NCBI RefSeq assembly: GCF_052065695.1
Contig: NZ_JBQHTM010000001.1
Location: 62,001-126,000 of the forward strand
Length of the DNA stretch: 64,000 nt
Origin: Intestinimonas sp052065695
GTDB taxonomy: Bacteria; Bacillota; Clostridia; Oscillospirales; Oscillospiraceae
Direction: 5' to 3'
In this document: positions 16,251-24,993 of the stretch, piece by piece
How the letters are laid out: every line of letters starts with the position of its first letter
Numbering within the stretch: the first letter of the stretch is position 1
Program-made: the position numbers and the translations under genes
Notes under the pieces: model-generated
What the model saw: only the letters and a program-made list of their open reading frames with translations
What the model was told of the DNA's origin: nothing
Database searches by the model: none

Positions 16251-17675
16251 ATGAGAAAGACGAAAGTGATTTGCACCCTCGGCCCCGCTGTGGACAATGA
16301 GGAGATGATGAAGGCGCTCATTCTGGGCGGAATGAACTGCGCCCGGTTTAACTTCTCCCACGGCAGTCACGAGGAGCAGCTGGCCCGGCTGAACATGCTC
16401 AAGCATGTGCGGGACACCCTGGGCTATCCGGTGGCCACTATGCTGGACACCAAGGGCCCCGAGATCCGCATCAAGACTTTTGCCAATGGTCCTGTGACGC
16501 TGGAAAAGGGCAATCACTTCGTTCTGGACACCGATGAGGTGGCTGGTGACGAGACCCAGGTCTCCGTGACCTACAAGAACCTCCACAAAGAGGTGGAGCC
16601 TGGCTGCCGCATCCTGGTGGATGACGGTCTGGTGGAGCTGAAGGTGGAGAAGGTGGAGGGCCACAGAATTCTCTGCGAGGTGGAGAACGGCGGTACGCTC
16701 TCCAACAACAAGTCCATCAATATCCCCGATGTCCACATCCAGCTGCCCTCTCTCACCGAGAAGGATAAAGAAGATCTGAAGTTCGCCGTGGAGAACGACT
16801 TTGACTTCGTCGCCGCCTCCTTTGTCCGGAAGGCCGCTGACGTGGCGGACATCCGGGCCTGCCTGAAGGAGTACGGCGGGGAGCACATCCTCATCATCTC
16901 CAAGATCGAGAACCGGGAGGGTGTGAATAACCTAGACGAGATCATCACGGCCTCCGACGGCATCATGGTGGCCCGTGGCGACCTGGGTGTGGAGATCCCC
17001 GCCCACGAGGTGCCCATCCTCCAGAAGAAGATGATCAAGGCCACCATCCGTCAGGGCAAGCCGGTCATCACCGCCACCCAGATGCTGGACTCCATGATCC
17101 GCAACCCCCGGCCCACCCGCGCCGAGGTCTCCGACGTGGCCAACGCCGTCTTCGACGGCACCTCCTGCGTGATGCTCTCCGGTGAGACTGCCTCCGGCAA
17201 GTACCCTGTGGAGGCCCTGAAGACCATGGTGGATACCGCTGTGGCCGCCGAGGGTGCCATCGACTACTGGGGCCGTTTCCGTGAGAACTCCCTCACCCCC
17301 GGGGTCTCCAGCATCAACGACGCCATCACCCACTCCTGCTGCCTCACCGCTATGGACCTGGGCGCAACCGCCATCCTGGCCGCCACCAAGTCCGGCCACA
17401 CCGCTAAGGTCATCTCCCGGTTCCGGCCCGGCTGCACCATCGTCGCCGTGTGCCAGAGCGAGCAGACCCGCCGGCAGCTGGCCATCTCCTGGGGCGTTCA
17501 CCCCTACCTCACCGGTGAGGTGGACTCCACCGACCGCCTCTTCTCCATGACCGTGGATGTGGCCCGGAAGGAGGGCGCCGTGAGATGCGGCGATACCGTG
17601 GTCATCACTGCCGGCGTGCCCATCGGCCGCAGTGGCAGCACCAACCTCATCAAGGCCCAGGTTGTGGGCGAATAA
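16251..17675 (+). CDS. pyk: Pyruvate kinase
   Basis: 474 residues; makes pyruvate and ATP from phosphoenolpyruvate and ADP, the last step of glycolysis. The catalytic barrel has RKTKVICTLGPA at the N-terminus, NFSHG, the signature IISKIENREGVNN with its lysine, and MVARGDLGVEIP. The B domain spans about residues 70-165 and the C domain runs from about 350. The extra C-terminal PEP-utiliser domain of many Bacillus-type enzymes is absent, so the protein is the short form. A strong AGGAGG lies 7 bases before ATG. Confidence 0.98.
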   Translation: MRKTKVICTLGPAVDNEEMMKALILGGMNCARFNFSHGSHEEQLARLNMLKHVRDTLGYPVATMLDTKGPEIRIKTFANGPVTLEKGNHFVLDTDEVAGDETQVSVTYKNLHKEVEPGCRILVDDGLVELKVEKVEGHRILCEVENGGTLSNNKSINIPDVHIQLPSLTEKDKEDLKFAVENDFDFVAASFVRKAADVADIRACLKEYGGEHILIISKIENREGVNNLDEIITASDGIMVARGDLGVEIPAHEVPILQKKMIKATIRQGKPVITATQMLDSMIRNPRPTRAEVSDVANAVFDGTSCVMLSGETASGKYPVEALKTMVDTAVAAEGAIDYWGRFRENSLTPGVSSINDAITHSCCLTAMDLGATAILAATKSGHTAKVISRFRPGCTIVAVCQSEQTRRQLAISWGVHPYLTGEVDSTDRLFSMTVDVARKEGAVRCGDTVVITAGVPIGRSGSTNLIKAQVVGE

Positions 17676-17695
17676 GTTCATCTCCAGCCGTACAG

Positions 17696-17910
17696 AGGCG
17701 GTCCTCAGAAGAGGACCGCCTCAGCTTGTCGAAAAAGCCCCTTTGGCTTTTTCGACAAGCTGCTGACTTTTTCAATTACATCGAAAAAGTTCCTGATTGC
17801 ACGCGAAAGTGGGGGCTCACCGCCCCCCTTTCACACTTTTCCCCCGTGGCTTATTTTGTGTGGTGCCACTTTTTCAACAGGCTCAGGCGGTCCTCAGGAG
17901 AGGACCGCCT
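17696..17910. repeat. Hairpin-rich inverted-repeat element (copy 2) inside a duplicated pyk terminator
   Basis: A 163-bp insert (17722-17884) lies between two copies of a 26-bp palindrome AGGCGGTCCTC..GAGGACCGCCT (17696-17721 and 17885-17910, one mismatch), which is the terminator stem expected after pyk. The insert is the reverse complement of the element at 1532-1697 and keeps the same order of stem-loops, including an 18-bp perfect hairpin CAGCTTGTCGAAAAAGCC at 17722-17763. Only the right-hand copy of the terminator keeps a T-tract. Confidence 0.88.
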
Positions 17911-17916
17911 TTTCTT
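17885..17916 (+). terminator. Terminator (displaced pyk terminator)
   Basis: The stem AGGCGGTCCTC/GAGGACCGCCT is followed by TTTTCTT. The left-hand duplicate at 17696-17721 has the same stem but runs into the inserted element instead of a T-tract. Confidence 0.85.
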
Positions 17917-17944
17917 ATGTAAGAGAAGCGTAATGCCCGCGGCC

Positions 17945-17973
17945 TTGCTTTTGGGGGGAGGCCGTTGTAAAAT
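17945..17973 (+). promoter_or_regulatory. Sigma-A-type promoter for the LTA-synthase-type gene
   Basis: TTGCTT, 17-base spacer, TAAAAT, 44 bases before the start codon at 18018. Confidence 0.7.
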
Positions 17974-18017
17974 GGAGCTTGTTTTCAAATTCTCTCGCGA
18001 AAAGGAAAGAAACTGAC

Positions 18018-20018
18018 ATGAGCGTTATGACCCCATCCCCCGCCAAGCTCCGCCACCCCGTCTTTTACCGCCGGGACCGGCTCCTCCCCGCCGCAGTCCT
18101 GGCCGCCGCGTTTTTTGCCGGCCTGGCCCTCTACGGACTGCCCCTGTGGCAGTGTGCCTGCTGGGCCCTGGCCTTCGGCGCCGCCCTTCCTCTGGGACTG
18201 CATGTGACGGACCGGGCCGCCGCCCGGTGCCGCTGGGCCGCCTTCGTCATCGGCCCTCTGCTGGCCTTTGTGCTGGTGGAGCAGATGAACTACAACTACC
18301 TGGTCTGGGAGGAGCTCACCCCCCTCCAGATCGCCCTGAACCTGGTGTGGTACTACATGGCCGCCGGAGTGCTCTACCTGGTCACCGGCCGGGTGCGACT
18401 GACGGCGGGGCTCACCACTGGGCTCTTTACCTTTGTGGGCCTGGCCAACCGATACGTCATCCACTTCCGGGGCCGCACCATCTTTCCCGGCGATCTCCTC
18501 ACCCTTCAGACCGCCGCCAACGTGGCGGGGAACTACGATTATACCCCCGATGTGGTCCAGCTCCGGTGCCTGCTGATGCTCGCCCTCTTCCTGCTGCTGC
18601 TGTGGAAGGTGCCCAAGCGCCCAGGGCGGCAGCATCCCCACTGGCGGGCGGTCATCCCGGTGGCCTTCCTCTCCGCCGCCTACCTGACGGTCTTTTTCCA
18701 GACCGATTTTCTCCGGCAGATGGAGATCGAGCCCTCCCTGTGGACCACCCGGGGCAACGGCTTCGTCCTCAACTTCTCGGTGTGCCTGCGGTACAGCACG
18801 GTGGAGGAGCCGCAGGACTATTCTCAGGAGACCCTCTCCTCCATCCGGCTGGAGACGGAGGCGGACTGGCAGGCCGACGACGCCGCCGCCGGGGCGGAGA
18901 CGCCGGTGAACCTCATCGTCATCATGAACGAGTCCTTCTCTGATTTGGCGGAGGTCTTTGATCTGGAGACCAATGAGGACCCCCTGCCCTTCTTCCACAG
19001 CCTCACCGAAAATACCATCCGGGGCACGGCCTACTCCTCCGTGTTCGGCGGCACCACCGCCAACTCGGAGTATGAGTTCCTGACGGGCAACACCATGGCC
19101 TTCCTCCCCGAGGGCACGGTGCCCTTCCACATGTACGTAGGGGCCGACGAGCCCAATCTGGGCGCCCAGCTGGGGAGCCTGGGATACCGGACGGTGTTCA
19201 TGCACCCCTACCTCTCCTCGGGGTGGAACCGCCGGGCGGTCTACAAAAGCTTCGGCTTTGACGAGATCTATTTCCAAAACGATTTTACCGATGTCAGCTA
19301 CATGCGCAATTACATCACAGACCAGGCCAACTATGAGAATCTGGTGCGGCGCTACGAGGAAAAAGAGGATGGCGAGCCCCTCTTCATCTTCAATGTCACC
19401 ATGCAGAACCACAGCGCCTACAACGTGGCCTGGACGGGTCTGGACAAGACGGTGTGGCTCACCGGGGACATGGAGGGCCGCTACTCCACCGTGGACCAGT
19501 ACCTCTCCCTGCTGCGGCAGTCGGACAGCGCCCTGGAGTACCTCATCAACTACTTCTCCCAGGTGGAGGAGCCCACCATGATCCTCATGTTCGGGGATCA
19601 CCAGCCCCAGGTGGTCACCAACTTCTACACCGAGGTGCTGGGAGGCGACTTTGAAAAGGTGGACATCGCCACCGCCCAGCAGCGCCAGGAGGTGCCCTTC
19701 CTCCTGTGGGCCAACTACGACATTCCGGAGGAGGATGGAGTGGTGACCTCCCTCAACTACCTGTCTTCTCTGCTCATGGAGACGGCCGGCCTGCCCCTGA
19801 CGGAGTACCAGCAGTTCCTGCTCCGGCTCCGGGAGACGGTGCCCGCCCTCAACGCCGTGGGCTACATGGATACTGACGGCACCTGGCAGAAGAGCCGGGA
19901 GGACCTCTCGGAGGAGGCCCAGGAGGGGCTTCTCCAGTATGAGTCCCTCCAGTACAACCTGCTCTTTGACAGCGAGGAGGACCGGCTGCCCGACTTTTTC
20001 ACCCTACCCGGCCAATAA
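18018..20018 (+). CDS. LTA synthase family sulfatase-fold protein
   Basis: 666 residues. Five to six N-terminal membrane segments (residues about 20-235) are followed by an extracellular sulfatase-type domain (about 297-610). Metal and nucleophile positions of LtaS are recognisable: Glu305 in IMNESFSDL, the threonine pair at 346-347 in FGGTTANSEYEFLTGN, a histidine in MQNHSAYN and Asp-His in MFGDHQPQ. LtaS enzymes polymerise glycerolphosphate from phosphatidylglycerol; distant members transfer phosphoethanolamine or similar groups, so the exact product is open. ATG 18018 behind AAAGGAAAG is preferred over TTG 17979, which overlaps the promoter. Confidence 0.9.
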   Translation: MSVMTPSPAKLRHPVFYRRDRLLPAAVLAAAFFAGLALYGLPLWQCACWALAFGAALPLGLHVTDRAAARCRWAAFVIGPLLAFVLVEQMNYNYLVWEELTPLQIALNLVWYYMAAGVLYLVTGRVRLTAGLTTGLFTFVGLANRYVIHFRGRTIFPGDLLTLQTAANVAGNYDYTPDVVQLRCLLMLALFLLLLWKVPKRPGRQHPHWRAVIPVAFLSAAYLTVFFQTDFLRQMEIEPSLWTTRGNGFVLNFSVCLRYSTVEEPQDYSQETLSSIRLETEADWQADDAAAGAETPVNLIVIMNESFSDLAEVFDLETNEDPLPFFHSLTENTIRGTAYSSVFGGTTANSEYEFLTGNTMAFLPEGTVPFHMYVGADEPNLGAQLGSLGYRTVFMHPYLSSGWNRRAVYKSFGFDEIYFQNDFTDVSYMRNYITDQANYENLVRRYEEKEDGEPLFIFNVTMQNHSAYNVAWTGLDKTVWLTGDMEGRYSTVDQYLSLLRQSDSALEYLINYFSQVEEPTMILMFGDHQPQVVTNFYTEVLGGDFEKVDIATAQQRQEVPFLLWANYDIPEEDGVVTSLNYLSSLLMETAGLPLTEYQQFLLRLRETVPALNAVGYMDTDGTWQKSREDLSEEAQEGLLQYESLQYNLLFDSEEDRLPDFFTLPGQ

Positions 20019-20028
20019 GGAGGATCAG

Positions 20029-20355
20029 ATGGAACAGGAATTTTATCTCCCGGTGCTCTCCCACTACGAAAATGACAATGGCTGGTCGGGGAGCCGGGGC
20101 CTGCTGTGCTATGAGATCGAGAAGCCCCAGGAGGGCGCCATGCATGTGGTCATCTGGCAGGGACCTTTCTGCCGCAAGTACGCCCGGCAGGAGGGGGAGG
20201 CCACCTTCCCGGTGAGCGAGGAGGGCATCGCCGCCATGCGGACCTGGCTCCTGGAGCAGGCTGACGCCATGAACGCCCATCCGCCCCGGACGGCGGCGGA
20301 GTGCCGGGCCTATTACGAGGAGCTGACCAACGGCGCATGCAAGCCGGAGTCATAG
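20029..20355 (+). CDS. Conserved-looking small protein of unknown function
   Basis: 108 residues, soluble, no signal peptide. It follows the LTA-synthase-type stop by 10 bases with AAGGAGG before ATG 20029, so it belongs to the same transcript. Sequence features are an N-terminal LPVLSHYENDNGWSGSRG and a C-terminal acidic, alpha-helical part (MRTWLLEQADAMNAH). I do not recognise a domain. The clean RBS and normal codon use argue that it is a real gene. Confidence 0.75.
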   Translation: MEQEFYLPVLSHYENDNGWSGSRGLLCYEIEKPQEGAMHVVIWQGPFCRKYARQEGEATFPVSEEGIAAMRTWLLEQADAMNAHPPRTAAECRAYYEELTNGACKPES

Positions 20356-20377
20356 ACGGACAGAAGGAGGAAGGAAC

Positions 20378-22450
20378 ATGGAATGGAAACGGATGCTCTG
20401 CGGGACCCTGGCGGGACTCATTCTGGTGCCCGTCCTGACCCTGCCCGCCCTGGCCGCCCAGGAGACCGGAACGGCGGGGGAGACCTTTGAGGAGAAGGCT
20501 TTCCACGCCATCGAGCTGGCGGCCCAGTACGGCGGGGCTACCTCGGTGCGCTACGCCCTGTGGGAGGACGGCGCCATCACCGCCCAGGGGGGCTGGGGGG
20601 TCTACTCCAAGACGGAGAACCGGGCCCTCGCCGAGGACATCCTCTACGGCGTGGGCTCGGTGTCCAAGACCTACACCGCCGCCGCCGTCCTTACCCTGGC
20701 CCAAAACGGCAAGCTCAAGCTGGAGGACCCGGTGACCAAGTACCTGCCCGGCTTTACCATGGCCGATGAGCGGTACAAGGACATCACCGTCCGCATGCTG
20801 CTGGACCACTCCTCCGGCCTCATGGGGGACACCACCCGGGACGCCTTTCTCTTCAATGACACCGACGAGAGCGCCGCCGATGACCTGCTGGAGCGGCTGT
20901 CCACCCAGCGGCTCAAGGCCGACCCCGGAGCATACTGTGTCTACTCCAACGACGGCTACACCCTGGCCCAACTGGTGGTGGAGGCGGTGAGCGGCATGGA
21001 CTATATGGACTACCTCCACGCCGCCATCCTGGACCCGGTGGGCCTCACCGACACCTACGCCCCCGGGGACGACTTTGACACCGGCCGTCTGGCCAAGACC
21101 TACGCCTCCGCCGAGGACACCCGGGCCCTGCCCCAGGACACCATCGGCATCGTGGGCACCGGCGGCCTCTACGCCACCGCCGCCGATCTGGCCGCCTTCG
21201 GCGGCCTCCTGTGCGGCACCGACCTGCTGAGCCAGGAGTGGCTGGACCTCATGAACACCGACTGGTCGGTGAAGGGCCTGTGGCCGGAGAACAGCGAGAA
21301 CGACACCCTGGCCTACGGCCTGGGCTGGGACAACGTCCACCAGTACCCCTTCAACCAGAGCGGGGTCACCGCCCTGGTGAAGGGGGGCGACACCCTGCGC
21401 TACCACGCCTCCCTCATCGTCCTCCCGGAGGAGGAGAAGGCGGTGGCCGTCCTCTCCTCCGGCGGCGTGAGCACCTATGACCAGCTGGCGGGGGAGCGCA
21501 TCCTGATCGATGCCCTGGCCGAGGAGGGGGTGACGGTGGACGAGAGTCTGCCCGCCCTCCCCGACGGCCAGCCCGCGGCCATCCCCTCGGCGCTGAAGGC
21601 CAACGCCGGCACCTATGTCTCCCTGGGCATGGTGGCCACCGTGGCCTTCCCCGACGACCAGACCATGACCCTCACCAACGCCGCCGCCCTGGGCGGGGCG
21701 GTGCAGACCTTCACCTACCGGGACAACGGCACCTTCCTGGATGAGACAGGCAGCTTCATCCTGAAGTTCGTCACCGGGGACAACGGCCGGACTTACCTAT
21801 ATCAGGAGGGCTATGCCGCCGTGCCCGGCCTCACCGTCTCCGGCACCGCCAACTACGCCCTGGAGAAGCTGGAGCCCAACAACGAGGCCGATCAGGCCGC
21901 CCTGGATGCCTGGGCCGCCCGGGGCTCGGAGCTCTACCTCATCGTCAATGAGAAGTATACCTCTCAGGTCTACCTCTCCGGGCCCTTTGCCGCCGTGGCG
22001 TCCATGCCGGAGACTCCCGGCTATGCGGCCGGCTTTGAGCGCATCGTGGACGAGACCCTGGCCCAGCAGTACATCCAGATGCCTGGCACCGGCAGCCGCA
22101 ACGGCGCCGACTATGCCGCCGTCACCGTGGATGGCAAAGAGTACCTGAAGGCGGGGGACTACCTCTGCGCCCCGGCCTCCGCCCTGGAAAACCTCTACGC
22201 CGGCACGGGGGCGTATTGCACAATCCTGAACGACGGCTATGCCCGGTGGTTCAATGTGGGGGACCTGGCGGGGAAGACTCTCGCCGTCACCCTGCCGGAG
22301 GCGGGTGGCTTCACTGTCTACGATGCCAACGGCGCTGTGACGGCCAGCTCTGTGGCCTACGGGGACACCTCCGCCGTGCTGCCGGAGGGCGGCTGGGTGG
22401 TCTTTGCCGGCGACCCCGGCGCTCGGTTCTATCTGAGTCTCTCTGAATAA
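20378..22450 (+). CDS. Secreted serine hydrolase (class C beta-lactamase / D-aminopeptidase fold) with C-terminal extension
   Basis: 690 residues with a signal peptide (about 1-27, cleavage after PALAA). The penicillin-binding fold has the nucleophile motif Ser94-Val-Ser-Lys97 and Tyr189-Ser190-Asn191; the third motif is probably KGG in ALVKGGDTLRYH. Such proteins act outside the cell on peptides, esters or wall peptides; antibiotic hydrolysis should not be assumed. Residues from about 400 form a beta-rich extension with no recognised domain, longer than the usual 350-450 residue enzyme. It lies 22 bp after the small unknown gene, with AGGAGG before ATG. Confidence 0.88.
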   Translation: MEWKRMLCGTLAGLILVPVLTLPALAAQETGTAGETFEEKAFHAIELAAQYGGATSVRYALWEDGAITAQGGWGVYSKTENRALAEDILYGVGSVSKTYTAAAVLTLAQNGKLKLEDPVTKYLPGFTMADERYKDITVRMLLDHSSGLMGDTTRDAFLFNDTDESAADDLLERLSTQRLKADPGAYCVYSNDGYTLAQLVVEAVSGMDYMDYLHAAILDPVGLTDTYAPGDDFDTGRLAKTYASAEDTRALPQDTIGIVGTGGLYATAADLAAFGGLLCGTDLLSQEWLDLMNTDWSVKGLWPENSENDTLAYGLGWDNVHQYPFNQSGVTALVKGGDTLRYHASLIVLPEEEKAVAVLSSGGVSTYDQLAGERILIDALAEEGVTVDESLPALPDGQPAAIPSALKANAGTYVSLGMVATVAFPDDQTMTLTNAAALGGAVQTFTYRDNGTFLDETGSFILKFVTGDNGRTYLYQEGYAAVPGLTVSGTANYALEKLEPNNEADQAALDAWAARGSELYLIVNEKYTSQVYLSGPFAAVASMPETPGYAAGFERIVDETLAQQYIQMPGTGSRNGADYAAVTVDGKEYLKAGDYLCAPASALENLYAGTGAYCTILNDGYARWFNVGDLAGKTLAVTLPEAGGFTVYDANGAVTASSVAYGDTSAVLPEGGWVVFAGDPGARFYLSLSE

Positions 22451-22457
22451 ATGGCAC

Positions 22458-22490
22458 AAGGACCCGCCGACACAGTCGGCGGGTCCTTGT
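22458..22490 (+). terminator. Rho-independent terminator after the serine hydrolase
   Basis: AAGGACCCGCCGAC pairs with GTCGGCGGGTCCTT around ACA. Only a short T stretch follows. Confidence 0.8.
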
Positions 22491-22525
22491 GCGTCCTGTC
22501 CAGAATGTAAACTTTTTGGGATGCC

Positions 22526-22554
22526 TTTACAGGGGGGCGGCCAGGAGGTAGAAT
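22526..22554 (+). promoter_or_regulatory. Sigma-A-type promoter for the beta-CASP nuclease gene
   Basis: TTTACA, 17-base spacer, TAGAAT, about 32 bases before the start codon. Confidence 0.65.
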
Positions 22555-22586
22555 GAAGGTGACCAAAGAAACAAAGGAGGTGCCCC

Positions 22587-24173
22587 ATGAAGCTCACATT
22601 TTTCGGCGCGGCCAAGGCCGTCACCGGGAGCTGCCACTGCCTGGAGGTCAATGGAAAGCGCATCCTCATCGACTGCGGACTCCAGCAGGGGCGGGACGAG
22701 CGGGACAACCGGGTGTTGGACTTCGCCCCCGGCTATATCGACTGCGTCATCGTCACCCACGCCCATATCGACCACACCGGCCGCATCCCGCTGCTGGTGA
22801 AGCAGGGCTTCCACGGCAGGATCGTCACCACCTGCCTCACCGGACAGCTCATGTCCATCATGCTGCGGGACTCGGCCCACATCCAGGAGTCGGATGCCCA
22901 GTGGCAGAACCAGAAGGGCCGGCGGGCCGGCCGGGCACCGGTAGAGCCCCTCTATACCATTGCCGATGCGGAAAACGCCATGGGATTGGTGGAGACCTAT
23001 GAGTACGGCGAGATGGTGGACCTCTTTGAGGGGGTGCGGCTCCGGTTCACCGACGCCGGCCACCTGCTGGGCTCGGCCTGTGCCGAGCTGTGGCTCACCG
23101 AGGAGGGGGTCACCCGGAAGATCGTCTTCTCCGGCGACCTGGGCAACGTGGACCAGCCCATCATCCGGGACCCACAGCCCATCGACGAGGCCGACTATGT
23201 GGTCATGGAGAGCACCTACGGCGACCGGCTCCACGAGCCGCCGGAGAGCTATACCGAGGCCCTGGCCCAGATCATCGACGAGACCTTTGAGAAGGGCGGC
23301 AACGTCATCATCCCCTCCTTCGCCGTGGGCCGCACCCAGGAGCTTTTGTACTTCATGCGGGAGATGAAGGAGGAGGGCATGGTGAAGTCCCACCCCGACT
23401 TCCGGGTGTGCGTGGACTCCCCCCTGGCCAACGAGGCCACCCGCATCTACTCCGGCAACCTCCACGGCTACCTGGACGAGGACGCCATCGAGGCCCTGAA
23501 GGGGGGCGCCCTCTTCCAGTTCCCCGGCCTCACCCTCACCGAGACCAGCGAGGAGTCCAAGGCCCTCAACCTGGACACCAGCTCCAAGGTCATCATCTCG
23601 GCCTCCGGCATGTGTGACGCCGGACGCATCCGCCACCACCTCAAGCACAATCTGTGGCGGAAGGAGTGCGTGGTGGTCTTTGTGGGCTACCAGGCCGAGG
23701 GCAGCCTGGCCCGGGCCCTCCTGGAGGGGGCCAAGTCGGTGAAGCTCTTCGGGGAGGAGATCGCCGTCAATGCCCGCATCGTCAACTTCAAGGGTCTCTC
23801 CTCCCACGCCGACCGGGACCACCTCCTGGCCTGGGCCAAGCACTACGCCCCCAAGCCCCGGCACATCTTCGTGGTCCACGGCGAGGCGTCGGTCACCGAG
23901 ATCTTTGCCCAGAAGCTGCGGGACGCCGGGCTGGCCGCCCACGCCGCCGAGTATGAGGAGGTCTACGATCTGGCTGCCGACCGGATGCTCTCCGCCGGTG
24001 TGCCTCTGCCTCCCAAGCCGGTGTCGGCGTCCGGCTCCCCCGCCTACCGGAAGCTGGAGGCGGCGGGGCAGGACCTCATGGAGGCCATCCGCCACAACAA
24101 GGGCGGCACCAACAAGGACCTGGCCCAGTTCGAAAAGGAGCTCATGGCCCTCATCCAGAAGTGGGACCGCTGA
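22587..24173 (+). CDS. Beta-CASP metallo-beta-lactamase-fold RNA-processing exonuclease (Ysh1/RNase J-like)
   Basis: 528 residues. The N-terminal metallo-beta-lactamase domain has the zinc motif THAHIDHTG (about residue 58-66), GHLLGSA and FSGDLGN. The beta-CASP insert follows (about 200-380) with SFAVGRTQELLY and ISASGMCDAGRIRHHL, and the RMMBL motif lies around SSHADRDHLLAWA. This is the YSH1/CPSF73-type branch rather than true RNase J. Expected role is 5'-3' exo- or endonucleolytic RNA turnover in the cytoplasm; the RNA targets are unknown. It has its own promoter and an AAAGGAGG before ATG. Confidence 0.93.
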   Translation: MKLTFFGAAKAVTGSCHCLEVNGKRILIDCGLQQGRDERDNRVLDFAPGYIDCVIVTHAHIDHTGRIPLLVKQGFHGRIVTTCLTGQLMSIMLRDSAHIQESDAQWQNQKGRRAGRAPVEPLYTIADAENAMGLVETYEYGEMVDLFEGVRLRFTDAGHLLGSACAELWLTEEGVTRKIVFSGDLGNVDQPIIRDPQPIDEADYVVMESTYGDRLHEPPESYTEALAQIIDETFEKGGNVIIPSFAVGRTQELLYFMREMKEEGMVKSHPDFRVCVDSPLANEATRIYSGNLHGYLDEDAIEALKGGALFQFPGLTLTETSEESKALNLDTSSKVIISASGMCDAGRIRHHLKHNLWRKECVVVFVGYQAEGSLARALLEGAKSVKLFGEEIAVNARIVNFKGLSSHADRDHLLAWAKHYAPKPRHIFVVHGEASVTEIFAQKLRDAGLAAHAAEYEEVYDLAADRMLSAGVPLPPKPVSASGSPAYRKLEAAGQDLMEAIRHNKGGTNKDLAQFEKELMALIQKWDR

Positions 24174-24195
24174 GCCGAAGCGCTTTGAAGAAAGA

Positions 24196-24229
24196 AACGG
24201 GCGCACCATTCATATGGTGCGCCCGTTGG
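24196..24229. terminator. Bidirectional terminator between the nuclease gene and yitT
   Basis: AACGGGCGCACCAT pairs with ATGGTGCGCCCGTT around a 4-base loop, between two convergent genes. Confidence 0.88.
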
Positions 24230-24246
24230 CGTAAGAAGGATACAAA

Positions 24247-24897
24247 TCACCGTACCACCTGGGTCTCCGGCTCCTGCCCTTTCTCCGGCGGGCGTCCGAA
24301 ATTCTGAACCCATCCGATGAGGAAGGAGGAGATGGTGACGGTGATGAGGGAGTATAGGATGCGGGTGAAGGGGATATAGCTCAAAGAGAGGGCTAGCACG
24401 GTGAGGTCGGTGATGAGATAGCACCGGGCGATGGGCCATTTGGAGAGGTGGGAGATGGTGAGGGCCAGGGCGTCGTCGCCGCCGCAGGCGCCGCCGATGC
24501 GGACCACCAGTCCCACGCCGATGCCCACAAAGGCCGCACCCAGGATGGCGGCGGCCACCGGCCAGGCGCTCAGATCGGGGAGAATGGGCGGGAACTGCTC
24601 CCAAAGGCCGTGGAACAGGGCGAAGGCCAGGCTGGCGGTGACGGCGTACCGGGCGAAGGAGTTGCCCAGGAAGCGCCAGGCCAGCAGGTAGCAGGCGATG
24701 TCCATAACGGGGCTGGTGATGGCGGGGGAAAGCCCCAGCCAGTGCTGGAGGAAGAGGGTCATGCCCAGTACGCCCCCCTCGGTGACCTGGGTCCGCTCAT
24801 GGATGTTGTAGAGCCCGAAGGACAAAATAGCGGAGCCCAGGAGGATGATGCCGTAGGTGTACAGGAGGGACTTTGCTTTTTCCCTGGGGGAAGACAT
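24247..24897 (-). CDS. YitT family membrane protein
   Basis: 216 residues with five membrane helices and a short cytoplasmic tail. The features FGLYNIHERTQVTEGGVLGM, PVMDIACYLLAWRFLG and VRIGGACGGDDALAL match the YitT (DUF161) membrane domain; the C-terminal DUF2179 domain found in longer members is missing. Function is unknown for the family. A strong promoter (24933-24961) precedes it. It is convergent with the beta-CASP gene and divergent from the polyphosphate enzyme. Confidence 0.88.
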   Translation of the reverse strand: MSSPREKAKSLLYTYGIILLGSAILSFGLYNIHERTQVTEGGVLGMTLFLQHWLGLSPAITSPVMDIACYLLAWRFLGNSFARYAVTASLAFALFHGLWEQFPPILPDLSAWPVAAAILGAAFVGIGVGLVVRIGGACGGDDALALTISHLSKWPIARCYLITDLTVLALSLSYIPFTRILYSLITVTISSFLIGWVQNFGRPPEKGQEPETQVVR

Positions 24898-24932
24898 GAT
24901 AAAACTCCTAACTTAAGATAAATTATATTAGA

Positions 24933-24961
24933 ATTATATCAAAAAAGTGCCGTACAGTCAA
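24933..24961 (-). promoter_or_regulatory. Strong sigma-A-type promoter for yitT
   Basis: Minus strand: TTGACT, 17-base spacer, TATAAT; consensus -10 and spacing in an AT-rich patch. Confidence 0.85.
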
Positions 24962-24993
24962 GGGGCCCGGATGGGCGAAAGGATGGGAGAGCC

